Part shown: piece after piece, positions 39,918 through 48,710 of the stretch | How the letters are laid out: the number at the start of each line of letters is the position of its first letter | Position numbering within the stretch: position 1 is the stretch's first letter | Source: CALBRZ01 sp964511065 | GTDB taxonomy: Bacteria > Planctomycetota > Planctomycetia > Pirellulales > S012-138 | NCBI GenBank assembly: GCA_964511065.1 | Contig: CAZEEG010000007.1 | Span: 17,916 to 81,915 of the forward strand | DNA length: 64,000 nucleotides | Reading direction: 5' to 3' | Made by a program: the position numbers and the translations under genes | The notes under the pieces: generated by a model | What the model was told of the DNA's origin: nothing | Database searches by the model: none | The model's input: the letters and a program-made list of their open reading frames with translations, nothing else

Positions 39918-40994
39918 ATGAACTACACGTTTGAAACCGGATATGCCCGCGTTCAGCAGTTTCGCGTGATCGACCAGCAGCGTGCATCCAACGGCAAATT
40001 GCACATTCGCCGGATGGAAGTCGACGGCAACCTGGTCACGCCCACGCAGCGGTTCTGGACTTCGTTCTTCATGCGGTTTGGGATTTCGGAAAGCGTGTTC
40101 CGATATTTCGATCCGCTGGAGGTGTTCGAGCGCATCTCGCAGGTAGCGCAGGACGACCTGGTGCGCTACTGCGTGGAGCACGGCGGCAATTCCGGGCCGC
40201 GCCTGCTGGCGGTGAGCAATCCCAATCGGCCGATCATCAACTACAGCGAAATCGTGGATCTGGCGACCCGGTACGGCGGTACGGAGTTGGGCTACCACGA
40301 CGGCGTGGTGAGCAGTACCCATGTCCCGCGTACCGGCGACAAGCCCTTCACCATTGCCGGCGATGCATTCCAGCACCGCTTCGTGATGGAAACACCGGTG
40401 GATGGCTTCAGCCAACCGAAGATTTTCCTGTCGTTTCTGCGGATGGTCTGCGCTAACGGTGCCATCGGCTACAGCCGCGCGTTCCGCAGCGATATCAGCC
40501 TGGGCAAGGACGTTACCCACAGCATCAGTCGGGCACTGGAGAGTTTCGATAACGGCGACGGCTACGCTGCCCTGCGGCAGCGGTTCACCAGCGCGCAGCA
40601 GTCGTGGGCGTCGGTCAACGAGTGCCACGAACTGTACAAGGCCCTGACCAAGGCACATGGCCGCGGTGGCATCGCCCACGAGAAAGTGTTGAGCGATCTG
40701 CATCGGGTGACCGGCAACCTGCACGAGATTTACGGGCTGGCCAACCTGGACGCCCTCAGCGTGAAGCGGCAGCGGGTTCTGCCCAGCCGTGCCAAGGTTT
40801 ACGATCTGATCAACTTCGCCAGTGAAGTGGCGACGCACCACGCCAACGAGAACGGGCGGCGGCAGATGCAAGGCTACATCGGCAGCCTGATCTCCGACGA
40901 GTACGACATGGAAGGCACCGCCGAGACGGTGACGGAGTTTCAGGACTTCTTCATGCCGACCGATGATGCTGGCCCGCGACCCTCGATCAACTAA
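39918..40994 (+). CDS. DUF932-like protein (phage/plasmid-associated family)
   Basis: 358 residues from the ATG at 39918; an upstream in-frame TTG at 39849 is less likely. The segment SFLRMVCANGAIGYSRAFRSD and the following helical region resemble DUF932 proteins, which occur on phages and plasmids and in some chromosomal islands. There are no membrane or signal segments. It is paired with the helicase upstream. Function unknown. Confidence 0.6.
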   Translation: MNYTFETGYARVQQFRVIDQQRASNGKLHIRRMEVDGNLVTPTQRFWTSFFMRFGISESVFRYFDPLEVFERISQVAQDDLVRYCVEHGGNSGPRLLAVSNPNRPIINYSEIVDLATRYGGTELGYHDGVVSSTHVPRTGDKPFTIAGDAFQHRFVMETPVDGFSQPKIFLSFLRMVCANGAIGYSRAFRSDISLGKDVTHSISRALESFDNGDGYAALRQRFTSAQQSWASVNECHELYKALTKAHGRGGIAHEKVLSDLHRVTGNLHEIYGLANLDALSVKRQRVLPSRAKVYDLINFASEVATHHANENGRRQMQGYIGSLISDEYDMEGTAETVTEFQDFFMPTDDAGPRPSIN

Positions 40995-41009
40995 CCGGCC
41001 GCCGCCGGC

Positions 41010-41942
41010 TTAGTGCTCGCAAACCACGGCGGCAGCTTCCAGCGCGGTGTCGTTCCCCTGGTAGCAGTGGACCTTGTTGCGGCCTGCTTCCTTGGACTTG
41101 TAGAGCGCTTCGTCAGCGTGCTTGAGCAGGGTTTCGGCCGTGTCGCCTTCTTCCACGGCCGCCAGGCCGATGCTGAACGTGATGGCCACCCGTTCGGCTT
41201 CGATCGTATCGAAGTTCTGCCGGGCGATCTCGGAGCGGATGCGCTCGGCGATGCCTGCGGCTATCTGAAGATCGGCGCCCGGCAGCAGCATGGCGAACTC
41301 ATCGCCGCCGTAGCGGGCGACAAAGTCGTGCTCGCGCAGGCGCTTCTTGATGAACTGGCCGACGTGCGCCACCACGCAGTCGCCGGCCTGGTGACCGTGC
41401 GTGTCGTTGATCCACTTGAAGTGGTCGATGTCGGTCAGGATCAGCACAAACGGTTCGCCCTCGCGCCGCCAGGTGCGCAACATCAGGTCCAAACGCTCGT
41501 CGAAGGCCTTGCGGTTGGCCACGCCGCTGAGGGCGTCGGTCCGCGCTTCGCGGCGGGTACGGTCGATCTCCTGGGCCTGTTGCTCCATCTTGAGCCGGGC
41601 GTAGGTGAGGTCGTCTTCCAGCTTGCGGTTGGATTCCAACACCGTGGCCACCTGGTCGAGTAGAGCGTGCTGGATCTCGCGAGTCTTGGGATCGACCGGC
41701 ATGTCGATCAGGTTCTGGCCAACTTGTTTGATCTCGGTGTTATGGACATCGACATCGTTGTGCAGGCGGTCGGCCGTGGTGAGCAGGTTGGCCAACACCT
41801 TGAGTGTGATTTCGCGTTCCTTGCGGATGCTGGAAGCGCCCTTGGAGGGTTTGCGGCTGGAGCGGCCCAGATAGTAGCCGACCCCCACGCCGACAAACAC
41901 GCTCGCCAGAACCCAAGGAAGTACGAACTGAAGCTGCGTCAC
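41010..41942 (-). CDS. Membrane-anchored diguanylate cyclase (GGDEF)
   Basis: 310 residues. One N-terminal membrane helix, a coiled-coil linker (about 35-140), then a GGDEF domain with active-site VARYGGDEFAML, DIDHFKWINDTHGH and an intact inhibitory RxxD site (REHD, five residues before GGDEF). It makes c-di-GMP from GTP at the membrane and should be product-inhibited. The start is GTG at 41942 with a GAAGGA site. It is convergent with the DUF932-like gene and divergent from the HD-GYP gene. Confidence 0.92.
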   Translation of the reverse strand: MTQLQFVLPWVLASVFVGVGVGYYLGRSSRKPSKGASSIRKEREITLKVLANLLTTADRLHNDVDVHNTEIKQVGQNLIDMPVDPKTREIQHALLDQVATVLESNRKLEDDLTYARLKMEQQAQEIDRTRREARTDALSGVANRKAFDERLDLMLRTWRREGEPFVLILTDIDHFKWINDTHGHQAGDCVVAHVGQFIKKRLREHDFVARYGGDEFAMLLPGADLQIAAGIAERIRSEIARQNFDTIEAERVAITFSIGLAAVEEGDTAETLLKHADEALYKSKEAGRNKVHCYQGNDTALEAAAVVCEH

Positions 41943-42577
41943 GGTTGGTGTCCTTCGCGCCTGCTGAGCAGCCAGGCGAACTGCGAATTGCTCCCGGCCG
42001 TGCCTACCAGGGTGCGCAGCCCGCACTCCGGCACGGCCAGTGCTCTGGAAGGCAGCGGCCACCGGCGGTGCCATGCTCCCCATGCGCCGGTGAACGCCGA
42101 TTCGGGCAGATGGCCAGCGGAGGTGCGAAATCCCCCCGGCACACTCTGTCCCTACTCGTCAACGTACACCGAAATCATAGAACACGACAAGCGTCCCGGA
42201 AGCGCCCAGACGGTGCGGTTTCAGCCGCGTCACCTACTCGGGCCACATGGAGTAGCTGTACCGGTTACAACGGAAATCCATCCCCGCCTCCGCGGCGACT
42301 GCGCCGCTTAGCCGTCAGCGCGCTTCGCTGTAACCTAACTTTGCTTGTTCCGCGTATCACCCGGGCGGGGTGCCGGTTGATCGGGAACGCTTGCACCGCT
42401 CTTTCCTGGGATGGAGGGGGCACCAAGTGCTGATCGCTTGGGCGGCGATGTCGGAGCAATGGCCCGCGGCACCGCCCCCGGTATGCTGCCGTGGTTGGTT
42501 GCTGCTTGTGGCCGATTGGGTTTGCCGCGCCAGCCGTCCTGTCGCCCTGAATTGCTCGCATCTCGATTAACTGCCTC
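41943..42577. other. Divergent region between c-di-GMP genes
   Basis: 635 bp, no supported gene. Likely holds the promoters of the divergent GGDEF and HD-GYP genes. Confidence 0.35.
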
Positions 42578-43708
42578 ATGCCCGACCCAGCCCAACGCAT
42601 CCTGGCCATCGAGAGCCAACCAGGTGATGCCGCTCGTATCGAGCAGGTGTTGATGCATGCGCGGGGGGCGGCCGAACTGATCTGGGGCACCTACGAACTG
42701 GTAAAGGCTCCCGGTTATCTGGGCACCGTGGTTGGGCTGCTGGCCTCGCAGCGGTTCGATGTCGTGCTGCTATGCCTGGGCGGCGCGATTTCCGATCCGG
42801 CGTCGCTGGTGACGCGGCTACTCGATGTGGCGCCTTATGCGCCCATCGTGGCACTGGCTTCTGAAAACGACGACGACCTGGCCCTGCAGGCCGTGTGTAT
42901 GGGAGCCCAGGATTACCTGCTGTGGAGCGAACTGACCGCCCGCTCGCTGATCCGGGCCATTCGCGCATCGGTCGAACGGTGCCGGGCCAAGCAGCAGATT
43001 GCCGAGAGCCGGCTGGCGATTGTGTGGCGGCTGGCCAAGGCGGCCGAATGCCGCGACGAAGTTACGGGGAACCACGTGGTCAGGGTCGGTTGCTACAGCA
43101 AGATTCTGGCAGAGACCCTGGGGCTGGATCGGCAGTTTGTCGAAGCCATCTTCATCACCGCGCCACTGCACGATATCGGCAAGATTGGCATTCCCGATTC
43201 CATCTTGCGCAAGCCCGGCCCGCTCACGGCCGAAGAACGCGCCGTCATGCAGCAGCACTGCGAGATTGGTGAGCGGATTCTCCGGGACGATTCCAAGGCG
43301 ATGGGCGTGTTCCGCGCCTGGCGAGGCGTTCGCGGAGGATTTCAGAGCGAACCGGTGGACAGCCTGCTGGCGATGGCCTGCACCATCTCGCTGACGCACC
43401 ACGAGCGCTGGGACGGCAGCGGCTATCCCCGCGGCCTGGTGGGTGGCCAGATTCCGCTGGAGGGCCGGATCGTGGCCCTCAGCGATGTCTACGATGCCCT
43501 GCTCTCGGAGCGGCCCTATAAACCGGCTTATCCGGAAGACAAGGCCCTGGCGATTCTTCGCAAGGAAGTTGGGAGGCAGTTTGATCCGGACGTTCACGCG
43601 GCCCTGCTGGATTCGCTGGACGAACTGCGCTCGGTTCGCCAGGAATTCAACGACGCCCAATGCAACGACGAGGATTTGCACTACGTGCTGGCTCCCCAGC
43701 AACCGTAG
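42578..43708 (+). CDS. HD-GYP phosphodiesterase with degenerate receiver domain
   Basis: 376 residues. An N-terminal receiver-like domain (about 5-130) lacks the phosphoacceptor Asp: the position reads DVVLLCLGG, and the usual Lys after DYL is Trp (AQDYLLWSEL). The C-terminal HD-GYP domain has LHDIGKIGIPD, the metal-binding HHERWDGSGYP and ALSDVYDALLSERPYK. It would hydrolyse c-di-GMP without phosphorylation control. The next gene, a GGDEF, begins 15 bp downstream, so synthesis and breakdown are co-transcribed. Confidence 0.9.
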   Translation: MPDPAQRILAIESQPGDAARIEQVLMHARGAAELIWGTYELVKAPGYLGTVVGLLASQRFDVVLLCLGGAISDPASLVTRLLDVAPYAPIVALASENDDDLALQAVCMGAQDYLLWSELTARSLIRAIRASVERCRAKQQIAESRLAIVWRLAKAAECRDEVTGNHVVRVGCYSKILAETLGLDRQFVEAIFITAPLHDIGKIGIPDSILRKPGPLTAEERAVMQQHCEIGERILRDDSKAMGVFRAWRGVRGGFQSEPVDSLLAMACTISLTHHERWDGSGYPRGLVGGQIPLEGRIVALSDVYDALLSERPYKPAYPEDKALAILRKEVGRQFDPDVHAALLDSLDELRSVRQEFNDAQCNDEDLHYVLAPQQP

Positions 43709-43723
43709 CCGTGGAGTTTGCCC

Positions 43724-44929
43724 ATGTTCCCATCGTTTCACGGCGCACTCGGCGAGACAGTTTGGCCGCGTGCAGGCAGCGCTGCGCATGGTCGGTTGGC
43801 GGCCTGGCTCTTGGGCGACTTTGGGCCGACGCCGCACCTGGAACTGTTCGTCGTCATGATCTACGGCATCCTGCTGACCATCCTGGCAGGCATGCTGATC
43901 CGCGAAACCCGGCGCCGAGCAACCGAAATTCGCGATCGCGATCTCAATCTCCTGGCCAGCCGGATTCTCCAACAAATGCGCAGCCTGACGGGCGACGTGG
44001 TAGCCGGCCTGGGGCAGTATGCCTCGCAAATCGAGTCGGTGAGCCGGGCCATGTTGGATGCTTCAGCCGAAGATCGCCCGCTGTTGCAGCAGCGGTTGGT
44101 CGAGTTGATGCGGCAGATGGTTTCCGTCAATCGCACCTTGCAATCGCGGTTGTCCGATGCCGAACTCGAACTCCAGCAGCAGCGCGATCAACTGAAAAAG
44201 CACGAATACGAAGCGCGTACCGATGCCCTGACCGGGCTCCCCAACCGCCGGGCGTTCGACGAAGCATGCGCTCGCAGCCTGGCCCATTGGCAGCGGTATG
44301 GCCGCTATTTCACGCTGATGCTGTTGGATGTGGATTCCTTCAAACAATTCAACGACCGCTTTGGACACCTGGCCGGCGATACCGTGCTGCAGGCCGTGGC
44401 CGATTGCCTGAAAGGTGCCCGGACCACGGATCTGGTTTGCCGCTTTGGGGGTGAGGAATTCGCCATCCTGCTTACCGAAACCGAATTGCCCGATGCCCTG
44501 ATACCGGCCGAGCGCATGCGGCAAGCACTAGCGCGACAGGCAGTGATGATCGACGGCACGCGCCATCGCGTGACGGTGAGTATCGGCGTGGCTACGGTAC
44601 TGCCCGGTGAATCGGTAACGGGGCTGGTGGAACGCGCCGATGCGGCGCTCTATGCCGCCAAGGAGGCTGGGCGCAACCGCACCTGGTATCACGACGGCGA
44701 ACGAACCCGCCCGGTTGAGGTCGATCTGCCGGAATCTCTTGAAAGTACGCCCGCCGATGAAACCTTGCCCGAGGTTGAACTGGCATCCATGGCGTCGGTG
44801 GCGGCGCGCTGCTACCCGATGAACGATGCCAGCCTCTCGGGCAGCATCGCCGAACTGGAAGCGGTGTGCCGCGAATTGCGCCGGCAGTTCGATTCCAAGA
44901 TCGAAGGGGCGGCGGCAAGCGTCAACTGA
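43724..44929 (+). CDS. Membrane diguanylate cyclase (GGEEF)
   Basis: 401 residues. One membrane helix near residues 45-65, a long helical linker, then a GGDEF-family domain with LVCRFGGEEFAIL, DVDSFKQFNDRFGH and an RxxD site (RTTD) five residues before GGEEF. A helical tail of about 70 residues follows. Start ATG at 43724 with a GGAG site, 15 bp after the HD-GYP gene, in the same operon. Confidence 0.92.
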   Translation: MFPSFHGALGETVWPRAGSAAHGRLAAWLLGDFGPTPHLELFVVMIYGILLTILAGMLIRETRRRATEIRDRDLNLLASRILQQMRSLTGDVVAGLGQYASQIESVSRAMLDASAEDRPLLQQRLVELMRQMVSVNRTLQSRLSDAELELQQQRDQLKKHEYEARTDALTGLPNRRAFDEACARSLAHWQRYGRYFTLMLLDVDSFKQFNDRFGHLAGDTVLQAVADCLKGARTTDLVCRFGGEEFAILLTETELPDALIPAERMRQALARQAVMIDGTRHRVTVSIGVATVLPGESVTGLVERADAALYAAKEAGRNRTWYHDGERTRPVEVDLPESLESTPADETLPEVELASMASVAARCYPMNDASLSGSIAELEAVCRELRRQFDSKIEGAAASVN

Positions 44930-45188
44930 TCGCACCGCCCTTGGCGGCCTTCGCCCCCGGTACCAAGGCCACAACTCAGAATACGCCCCCAGCCTGTGCT
45001 TCCGGCTCACGGCACGCACCTTCATGGTCCCCCACCAGGTCTTGCGGCCTTGCGCGTGCCGGGCGACTGCTGTTTAACCATCTGGACGCCTCTGTTATGG
45101 TCTGCGGCCCGGCTGATCGGAGCAGGCCGGTTTTTCGCCCTGCTGGCAGCTATCGCTGCTGGCACGACGCTACTCCAGGGAGGGAGTC

Positions 45189-46157
45189 ATGCACGTCACC
45201 ATGCGCTTCCGCCGCGCTATCCAGATTTACGCGGCGATCTTGCTAACCGTCGGGCTGCTGCCTGGCTGTGGGCTCGAGCCCCCGCCGCAGTCTCAATCGG
45301 GCAGCGAAGGCGAAACGACGCCGGTTTCGCACGTGCCGCACGGTCTGGAAGGAGTGGCCGATTCGACGATCCGTGTCGCGTCGTTCAACATCCAGGTGTT
45401 TGGGCAGGCCAAGTTGAACCAAACCGAAGTGATGGAGACGCTCGCGGAAATCGTGCGGCGCTTCGATGTCGTGGCGATTCAGGAAGTGCGTTCCAAGGAA
45501 CAAAACGTACTGCCGACGTTTCTGGAATATATCAATGCCGATGGTTCGCGGTACGACTTCGTGATCGGTCCACGGCAAGGCCGCACGGTCAGCAAAGAGC
45601 AGTACGCGTACGTATACAACGCCGCGACCTTGGAACTGGTGCCCGATTCCGTGTACGTGGTGCCCGATCCGGACGACCTGATCCATCGCCCGCCGCTGGT
45701 GGCCAGTTTTCGGGTTCGCGGCCCGCCTCAGCCCTTCACGTTCACCCTGATCAATATCCACACCGATCCGGACGAAGCCGACCTGGAAGTGGACGCCTTG
45801 GCCGATGTGTATCTGGATGTGTTGAATCAGCCCGGGGCCGACGACGATGTGATCCTGCTGGGTGACCTGAACGTGAGCGATACCCAACTGGGCCGGTTGG
45901 GCGAAATCCCTGGCATCGTCTGGGCCATCAGTGGGCAGCCCACCAATACGCGGTTGACGAAGACCTACGACAACCTGATCTGGCACGCCAACACGACAGA
46001 GTTCACTGGCCGTAGCGGAGTGCTGAACATGATGACCGAGTTTGGCTTGAGCCAAGAACAGGCTCTGAAGGTTTCTGACCATCTGCCCGTCTGGGCCGAG
46101 TTCAGCGCCGCGGAGTTCCCCACGGTGGCCGCGCGGCCGGGACGGTTGGCACAGTAG
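45189..46157 (+). CDS. DNase I-like endonuclease/exonuclease/phosphatase lipoprotein
   Basis: 322 residues. Lipobox LLPGCG near residue 27. The EEP fold is clear: IRVASFNIQVFG, VVAIQEVRS (metal-binding Glu), LINIHTDP, VILLGDLNVSD, YDNLIWHANT and VSDHLPVWAEF (catalytic His). Substrate may be DNA or a phosphodiester. An AGGGAGGG ribosome site precedes the ATG. It is lipid-anchored outside the cytosol, so nutrient scavenging or DNA turnover are possible roles. Confidence 0.88.
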   Translation: MHVTMRFRRAIQIYAAILLTVGLLPGCGLEPPPQSQSGSEGETTPVSHVPHGLEGVADSTIRVASFNIQVFGQAKLNQTEVMETLAEIVRRFDVVAIQEVRSKEQNVLPTFLEYINADGSRYDFVIGPRQGRTVSKEQYAYVYNAATLELVPDSVYVVPDPDDLIHRPPLVASFRVRGPPQPFTFTLINIHTDPDEADLEVDALADVYLDVLNQPGADDDVILLGDLNVSDTQLGRLGEIPGIVWAISGQPTNTRLTKTYDNLIWHANTTEFTGRSGVLNMMTEFGLSQEQALKVSDHLPVWAEFSAAEFPTVAARPGRLAQ

Positions 46158-46294
46158 ACGTTCTCGCTCCAACGGGTGGGTTGGAAAATTCCGCTCAGGT
46201 AGGCCGCGGTTGATGCGTCGGACACCGGCGGCCGAAGGTCCCCCAAAATTGGCCTTGCCAATTCGTCAAGGGTGGAGAATGATGCTTTCAGAGG

Positions 46295-46316
46295 GTCGTG
46301 CGGAACGCGGCACGAC
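46295..46316. terminator. 7-bp hairpin after the nuclease lipoprotein gene
   Basis: GTCGTGC (46295-46301) pairs with GCACGAC (46310-46316), 8-nt loop, about 140 bp after the stop. No U-tract, so the role is uncertain. Confidence 0.35.
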
Positions 46317-46387
46317 GGGCTAGAGGCTGCGAGGTGGCTGGGTGGCTCCCGGTCGAAGCGGCGGGTTCTAGTGAAAGGAGGTGATCA

Positions 46388-46429
46388 GTGTTATCTGACT
46401 GTACGAGCCATGTAGGTGGTTCCGCCTGA
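46388..46429 (+). CDS. Possible 13-residue leader peptide inside the structured RNA
   Basis: GTG start six bases after GGAGG, encoding MLSDCTSHVGGSA then TGA. The ribosome site is nearly perfect. Translation would unfold stems P1 and P2, as in attenuators. No gene follows on this strand before the terminator, so if it is an attenuator, it controls only itself. Confidence 0.35.
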   Translation: MLSDCTSHVGGSA

Positions 46430-46511
46430 TGACAGTCGGCGGGCTGTCTCTTAAGCCAGGCAGCCACCACCACTCGTAGGATCACTTCCGATCCAAACTA
46501 CGAGTACAACG

Positions 46512-46550
46512 GCCCGGTCCTCTGCACGCACAGGGGGCCGGGCTCTTTTT
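46512..46550 (+). terminator. Rho-independent terminator of the structured RNA
   Basis: 12-bp stem (46512-46523 with 46532-46543, two G-U pairs), 8-nt loop, then TCTTTTT. Confidence 0.9.
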
Positions 46551-46627
46551 GTGCGCCTCGGGGAATCTTTGCTGGGTGGGGACCATTGCGCCTCGGACCA
46601 CGATCAGGCCCCCTACGGCTGGCCGGA

Positions 46628-47215
46628 TCAATCGGCGATTGCCTCGGCCACGGCCCGCTGCATGGCGGCCGAGGAGTCGCGGCCAAAACGCCGCTGGTAC
46701 CGTCGCATCAGGGGGTACCCAAGGCAGGTCAGTAAGTGTCCAGGCCGTGAAAAGGCGAACACATCGTAAGTCACCCCGCCATCGGCATCGATTTCGACCA
46801 TGAAGCGTTCTTCCCCCCGCCCGGCGTGGCAAGGCAGTGTGCCATAGGCGAATCCGAACCGTTGGACGCCGTCGCTGGCTTCATCGACCACGTACACCAC
46901 TCGGCAAGCATTGAGCCACCACAAGCCGGCGACCCGGGCCACAATGGCCACGGCTTGGCCAACCGCGATCGGTGCGGTGCTGGGGTGTTGTCGTAGCCAA
47001 CCAATGTCGAATGGTTTCCATGCCCGCAAAGCCTCGCGGGCCGCTGTGTAAACGGCGCGCCCCGTGCCTAACCGGCACCGGGTATGGTCGGTCCGATAAC
47101 CCGGTGGCGGCGCGGTCCGTGTGGCGCCCAAGGCGCTATAGGAAAAATCGCGCTGCTGCTGCCGCTCGAGGAACGCGTCGATCTGCTCGGGGGAAGGTTC
47201 ACGCAGCGAGAGCAT
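46628..47215 (-). CDS. DUF1990 family protein
   Basis: About 195 residues. Strong family signals: SYSALGATRTAPPPGY, TDHTRCRLGTGRAVYTAA, NACRVVYVVDEAS, RFGFAYGTLPCHAGRGEERF and YDVFAFSRPGHLL. Members are small alpha/beta proteins of unknown biochemical role. The ATG at 47215 is chosen; an in-frame upstream start at 47266 would add a hydrophobic stretch. It is convergent with the structured RNA. Confidence 0.88.
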   Translation of the reverse strand: MLSLREPSPEQIDAFLERQQQRDFSYSALGATRTAPPPGYRTDHTRCRLGTGRAVYTAAREALRAWKPFDIGWLRQHPSTAPIAVGQAVAIVARVAGLWWLNACRVVYVVDEASDGVQRFGFAYGTLPCHAGRGEERFMVEIDADGGVTYDVFAFSRPGHLLTCLGYPLMRRYQRRFGRDSSAAMQRAVAEAIAD

Positions 47216-47426
47216 GGTCAGGCTGAAGCTGGCAAGGCAAAGCAGGGCGACACCGGCGGAAGGCATCCCGCCAGTGGTTCAGGCGACTGCCGCCGCGTCG
47301 TACCGTGCGGCCGTTCTGGGGGGGCGCAACATCTTGGGCAGGTGGAAGAAGGCGGTCCCGCCGGCAGAATGCGCGGCGGATTGCATGGTGGCTGTGGGTT
47401 GCAAGGGAATTGCCGCTACAGCCGAT

Positions 47427-47476
47427 GCAAAAATTTAGGCCGACTCCAGCCTGCTGGGAAGGCAGGCGAGTCGGCC
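47427..47476 (-). terminator. Rho-independent terminator of the histone-like gene
   Basis: 16-bp two-part stem: AGGCCGACTC (47436-47445) with GAGTCGGCCT (47467-47476), and GCCTGC (47448-47453) with GCAGGC (47461-47466). On the minus strand it is followed by AAATTTTTG. Confidence 0.88.
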
Positions 47477-47537
47477 TCTCTCGTTGTATCGTTTCCGTCC
47501 GGCTACGCTTGAGCAGCCAAGTCGGTGCCGCCGTGAA

Positions 47538-47789
47538 CTACTTCTTGGCGGCGGGCTTCTTGGCAGCCTTCTTGGGGGCTGCGGGCTTCTTCTTAGGCGA
47601 GGCCTTCGGCTTGGCCGCCTTGGCCGACGTCTTCTTGGGGGCCGCGGCCTTCTTCTTGGGCGAAGCCTTGGGCTTAGCCGCCTTGGCCGACGTCTTCTTG
47701 GGGGCCGCAGCCTTCTTCTTGGGCGAGGCCTTGGGTTTGGCTGCCTTCGGCTTGGCTGCCTTGGCCGGCGACTTCTTCGCTGTGGGCAT
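47538..47789 (-). CDS. Histone H1-like Lys/Ala/Pro-rich nucleoid protein
   Basis: 83 residues, almost entirely Lys, Ala and Pro. It is built of near-identical units of about 20 residues containing AAKPKASPKKKAAAPKKTS. Such tails bind DNA like the C-terminal tail of eukaryotic H1 and are common in planctomycetes and related phyla. It has an AGGAG site 8 bp before the ATG and its own strong terminator, which fits a highly expressed monocistronic gene. Confidence 0.88.
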   Translation of the reverse strand: MPTAKKSPAKAAKPKAAKPKASPKKKAAAPKKTSAKAAKPKASPKKKAAAPKKTSAKAAKPKASPKKKPAAPKKAAKKPAAKK

Positions 47790-48650
47790 TCGTTCGCTCC
47801 TGAAGATGACGCCCCGAACTCCAATGTCCTCTTCCTCAGGGCGTCGCGCGGGAAGAGGTTTCCGCCGCACAGATGGCGGTGTGTTTCGTCCGTGTTCAAG
47901 CGGCCTGAGCGTACAGGCTGCGTTGTTCGTTGCCTTGGACAGCAGGCGAAATCGAGTGGCTTTGCTGGCCAGAATCGTCTGCCTGCCGAGTGTTGCTACA
48001 AACCGTGTATCCGTACTCGCTGCCAGAGGCGCGCGTCATCAGGAAAGTTCGAGAAGGTCGATGACAACAATTCCGGTCTGCGGAGCGAATCGCGGCCCGC
48101 TTTCATTTGCGGCCGGAAACCGGGCTCGACGGGTTCGCTGCGAACCCTGCCAACTTTCAGCCTCGCCTGGTACCCAGGTCACAAAGCTCGTTGGCAGTTG
48201 TCAGTCTCATCTGGAAGAAGCGTATTCCTTGTGTTCGGCGGCGATGTTCAAACCGAGTCGTTTCAAGAGGTGATATGCCGTTGGCCACCACGGCTTCCAA
48301 TCGTCCGATCACGACTCGTCAAACTTTGAGTTAGTCCGTCCTGTAAGCCGCCAAGGTTAGTAATCTTCGCCCGTTGCGCCAAATTGAAGCAACTTAAGCC
48401 TACTTACGTCAAGGCGGATCGGAACAATCTGGTCAAGTTCTGCAACTTTTTTTCCTCGAACGACCCGTTGGGTGCGCCGTTGACCAGGCTATGTAACCAG
48501 CCGACGCCGCGCGGCAACGGCGATTACATAGCCTGAGACCGCCGGCTAAAGCGCAGTCGGATCGCGACCATCATCAAGCGACGGAACACCATGCGTGTCA
48601 CGGTCCATGGCGGTTGGTAGACTGGTGCCGCACCCGCACTCCTTCCGCGC
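47790..48650. other. Long intergenic region with a 12-bp inverted repeat
   Basis: 861 bp without a supported gene. Open frames exist on the plus strand (to 48273) but lack family or ribosome-site support. 48340-48470 is AT-richer. A 12-bp inverted repeat lies at 48486-48536, about 175 bp upstream of the amidase start. Confidence 0.45.
48486..48536. promoter_or_regulatory. Perfect 12-bp inverted repeat
   Basis: CAGGCTATGTAA (48486-48497) and TTACATAGCCTG (48525-48536) are perfect inverted copies, spaced by 27 bp that contain an inner GCCG/CGGC pair. Could be a two-site operator or an RNA hairpin. Confidence 0.55.
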
Positions 48651-48710
48651 ATGCCACGTTGCCAAGACTCCAACCTTCGCTTTGCCGCCGTTTGCAACCA
48701 GGTGAACTGT

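Larger units (their letters stand above)
46371..46550 (+). ncRNA. Candidate structured RNA with anti-SD complement and alternative stems
   Basis: About 180 nt, bounded downstream by a terminator. It opens with AAAGGAGGTGATC, complementary to the 3' end of 16S rRNA over 13 nt. Nested stems: P1 GGAGGTGATC (46377-46386) with GATCACTTCC (46480-46489), which hides the SD; P2 TACGAG (46402-46407) with CTCGTA (46473-46478); P3 GGTGGT (46415-46420) with ACCACC (46466-46471); P4 GCCTG (46424-46428) with CAGGC (46457-46461); P5 GACAG (46431-46435) with CTGTC (46444-46448). A competing stem ACTCGTAG (46472-46479) with CTACGAGT (46498-46505) would release the SD. A 13-codon ORF (46388-46429) follows the SD at 6 nt. 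I know no family name for it. Confidence 0.65.

Noticed and set aside
46374..46386. Piece of 16S rRNA on the opposite strand
   Set aside because: Only 13 nt match the rRNA tail and the flank diverges at once, so it is not an rRNA remnant.
47305..48273. Plus-strand frame over the histone-like gene and its upstream region
   Set aside because: Ala/Leu/Gly repeats are the complement of the Lys/Ala/Pro repeat gene; no ribosome site.
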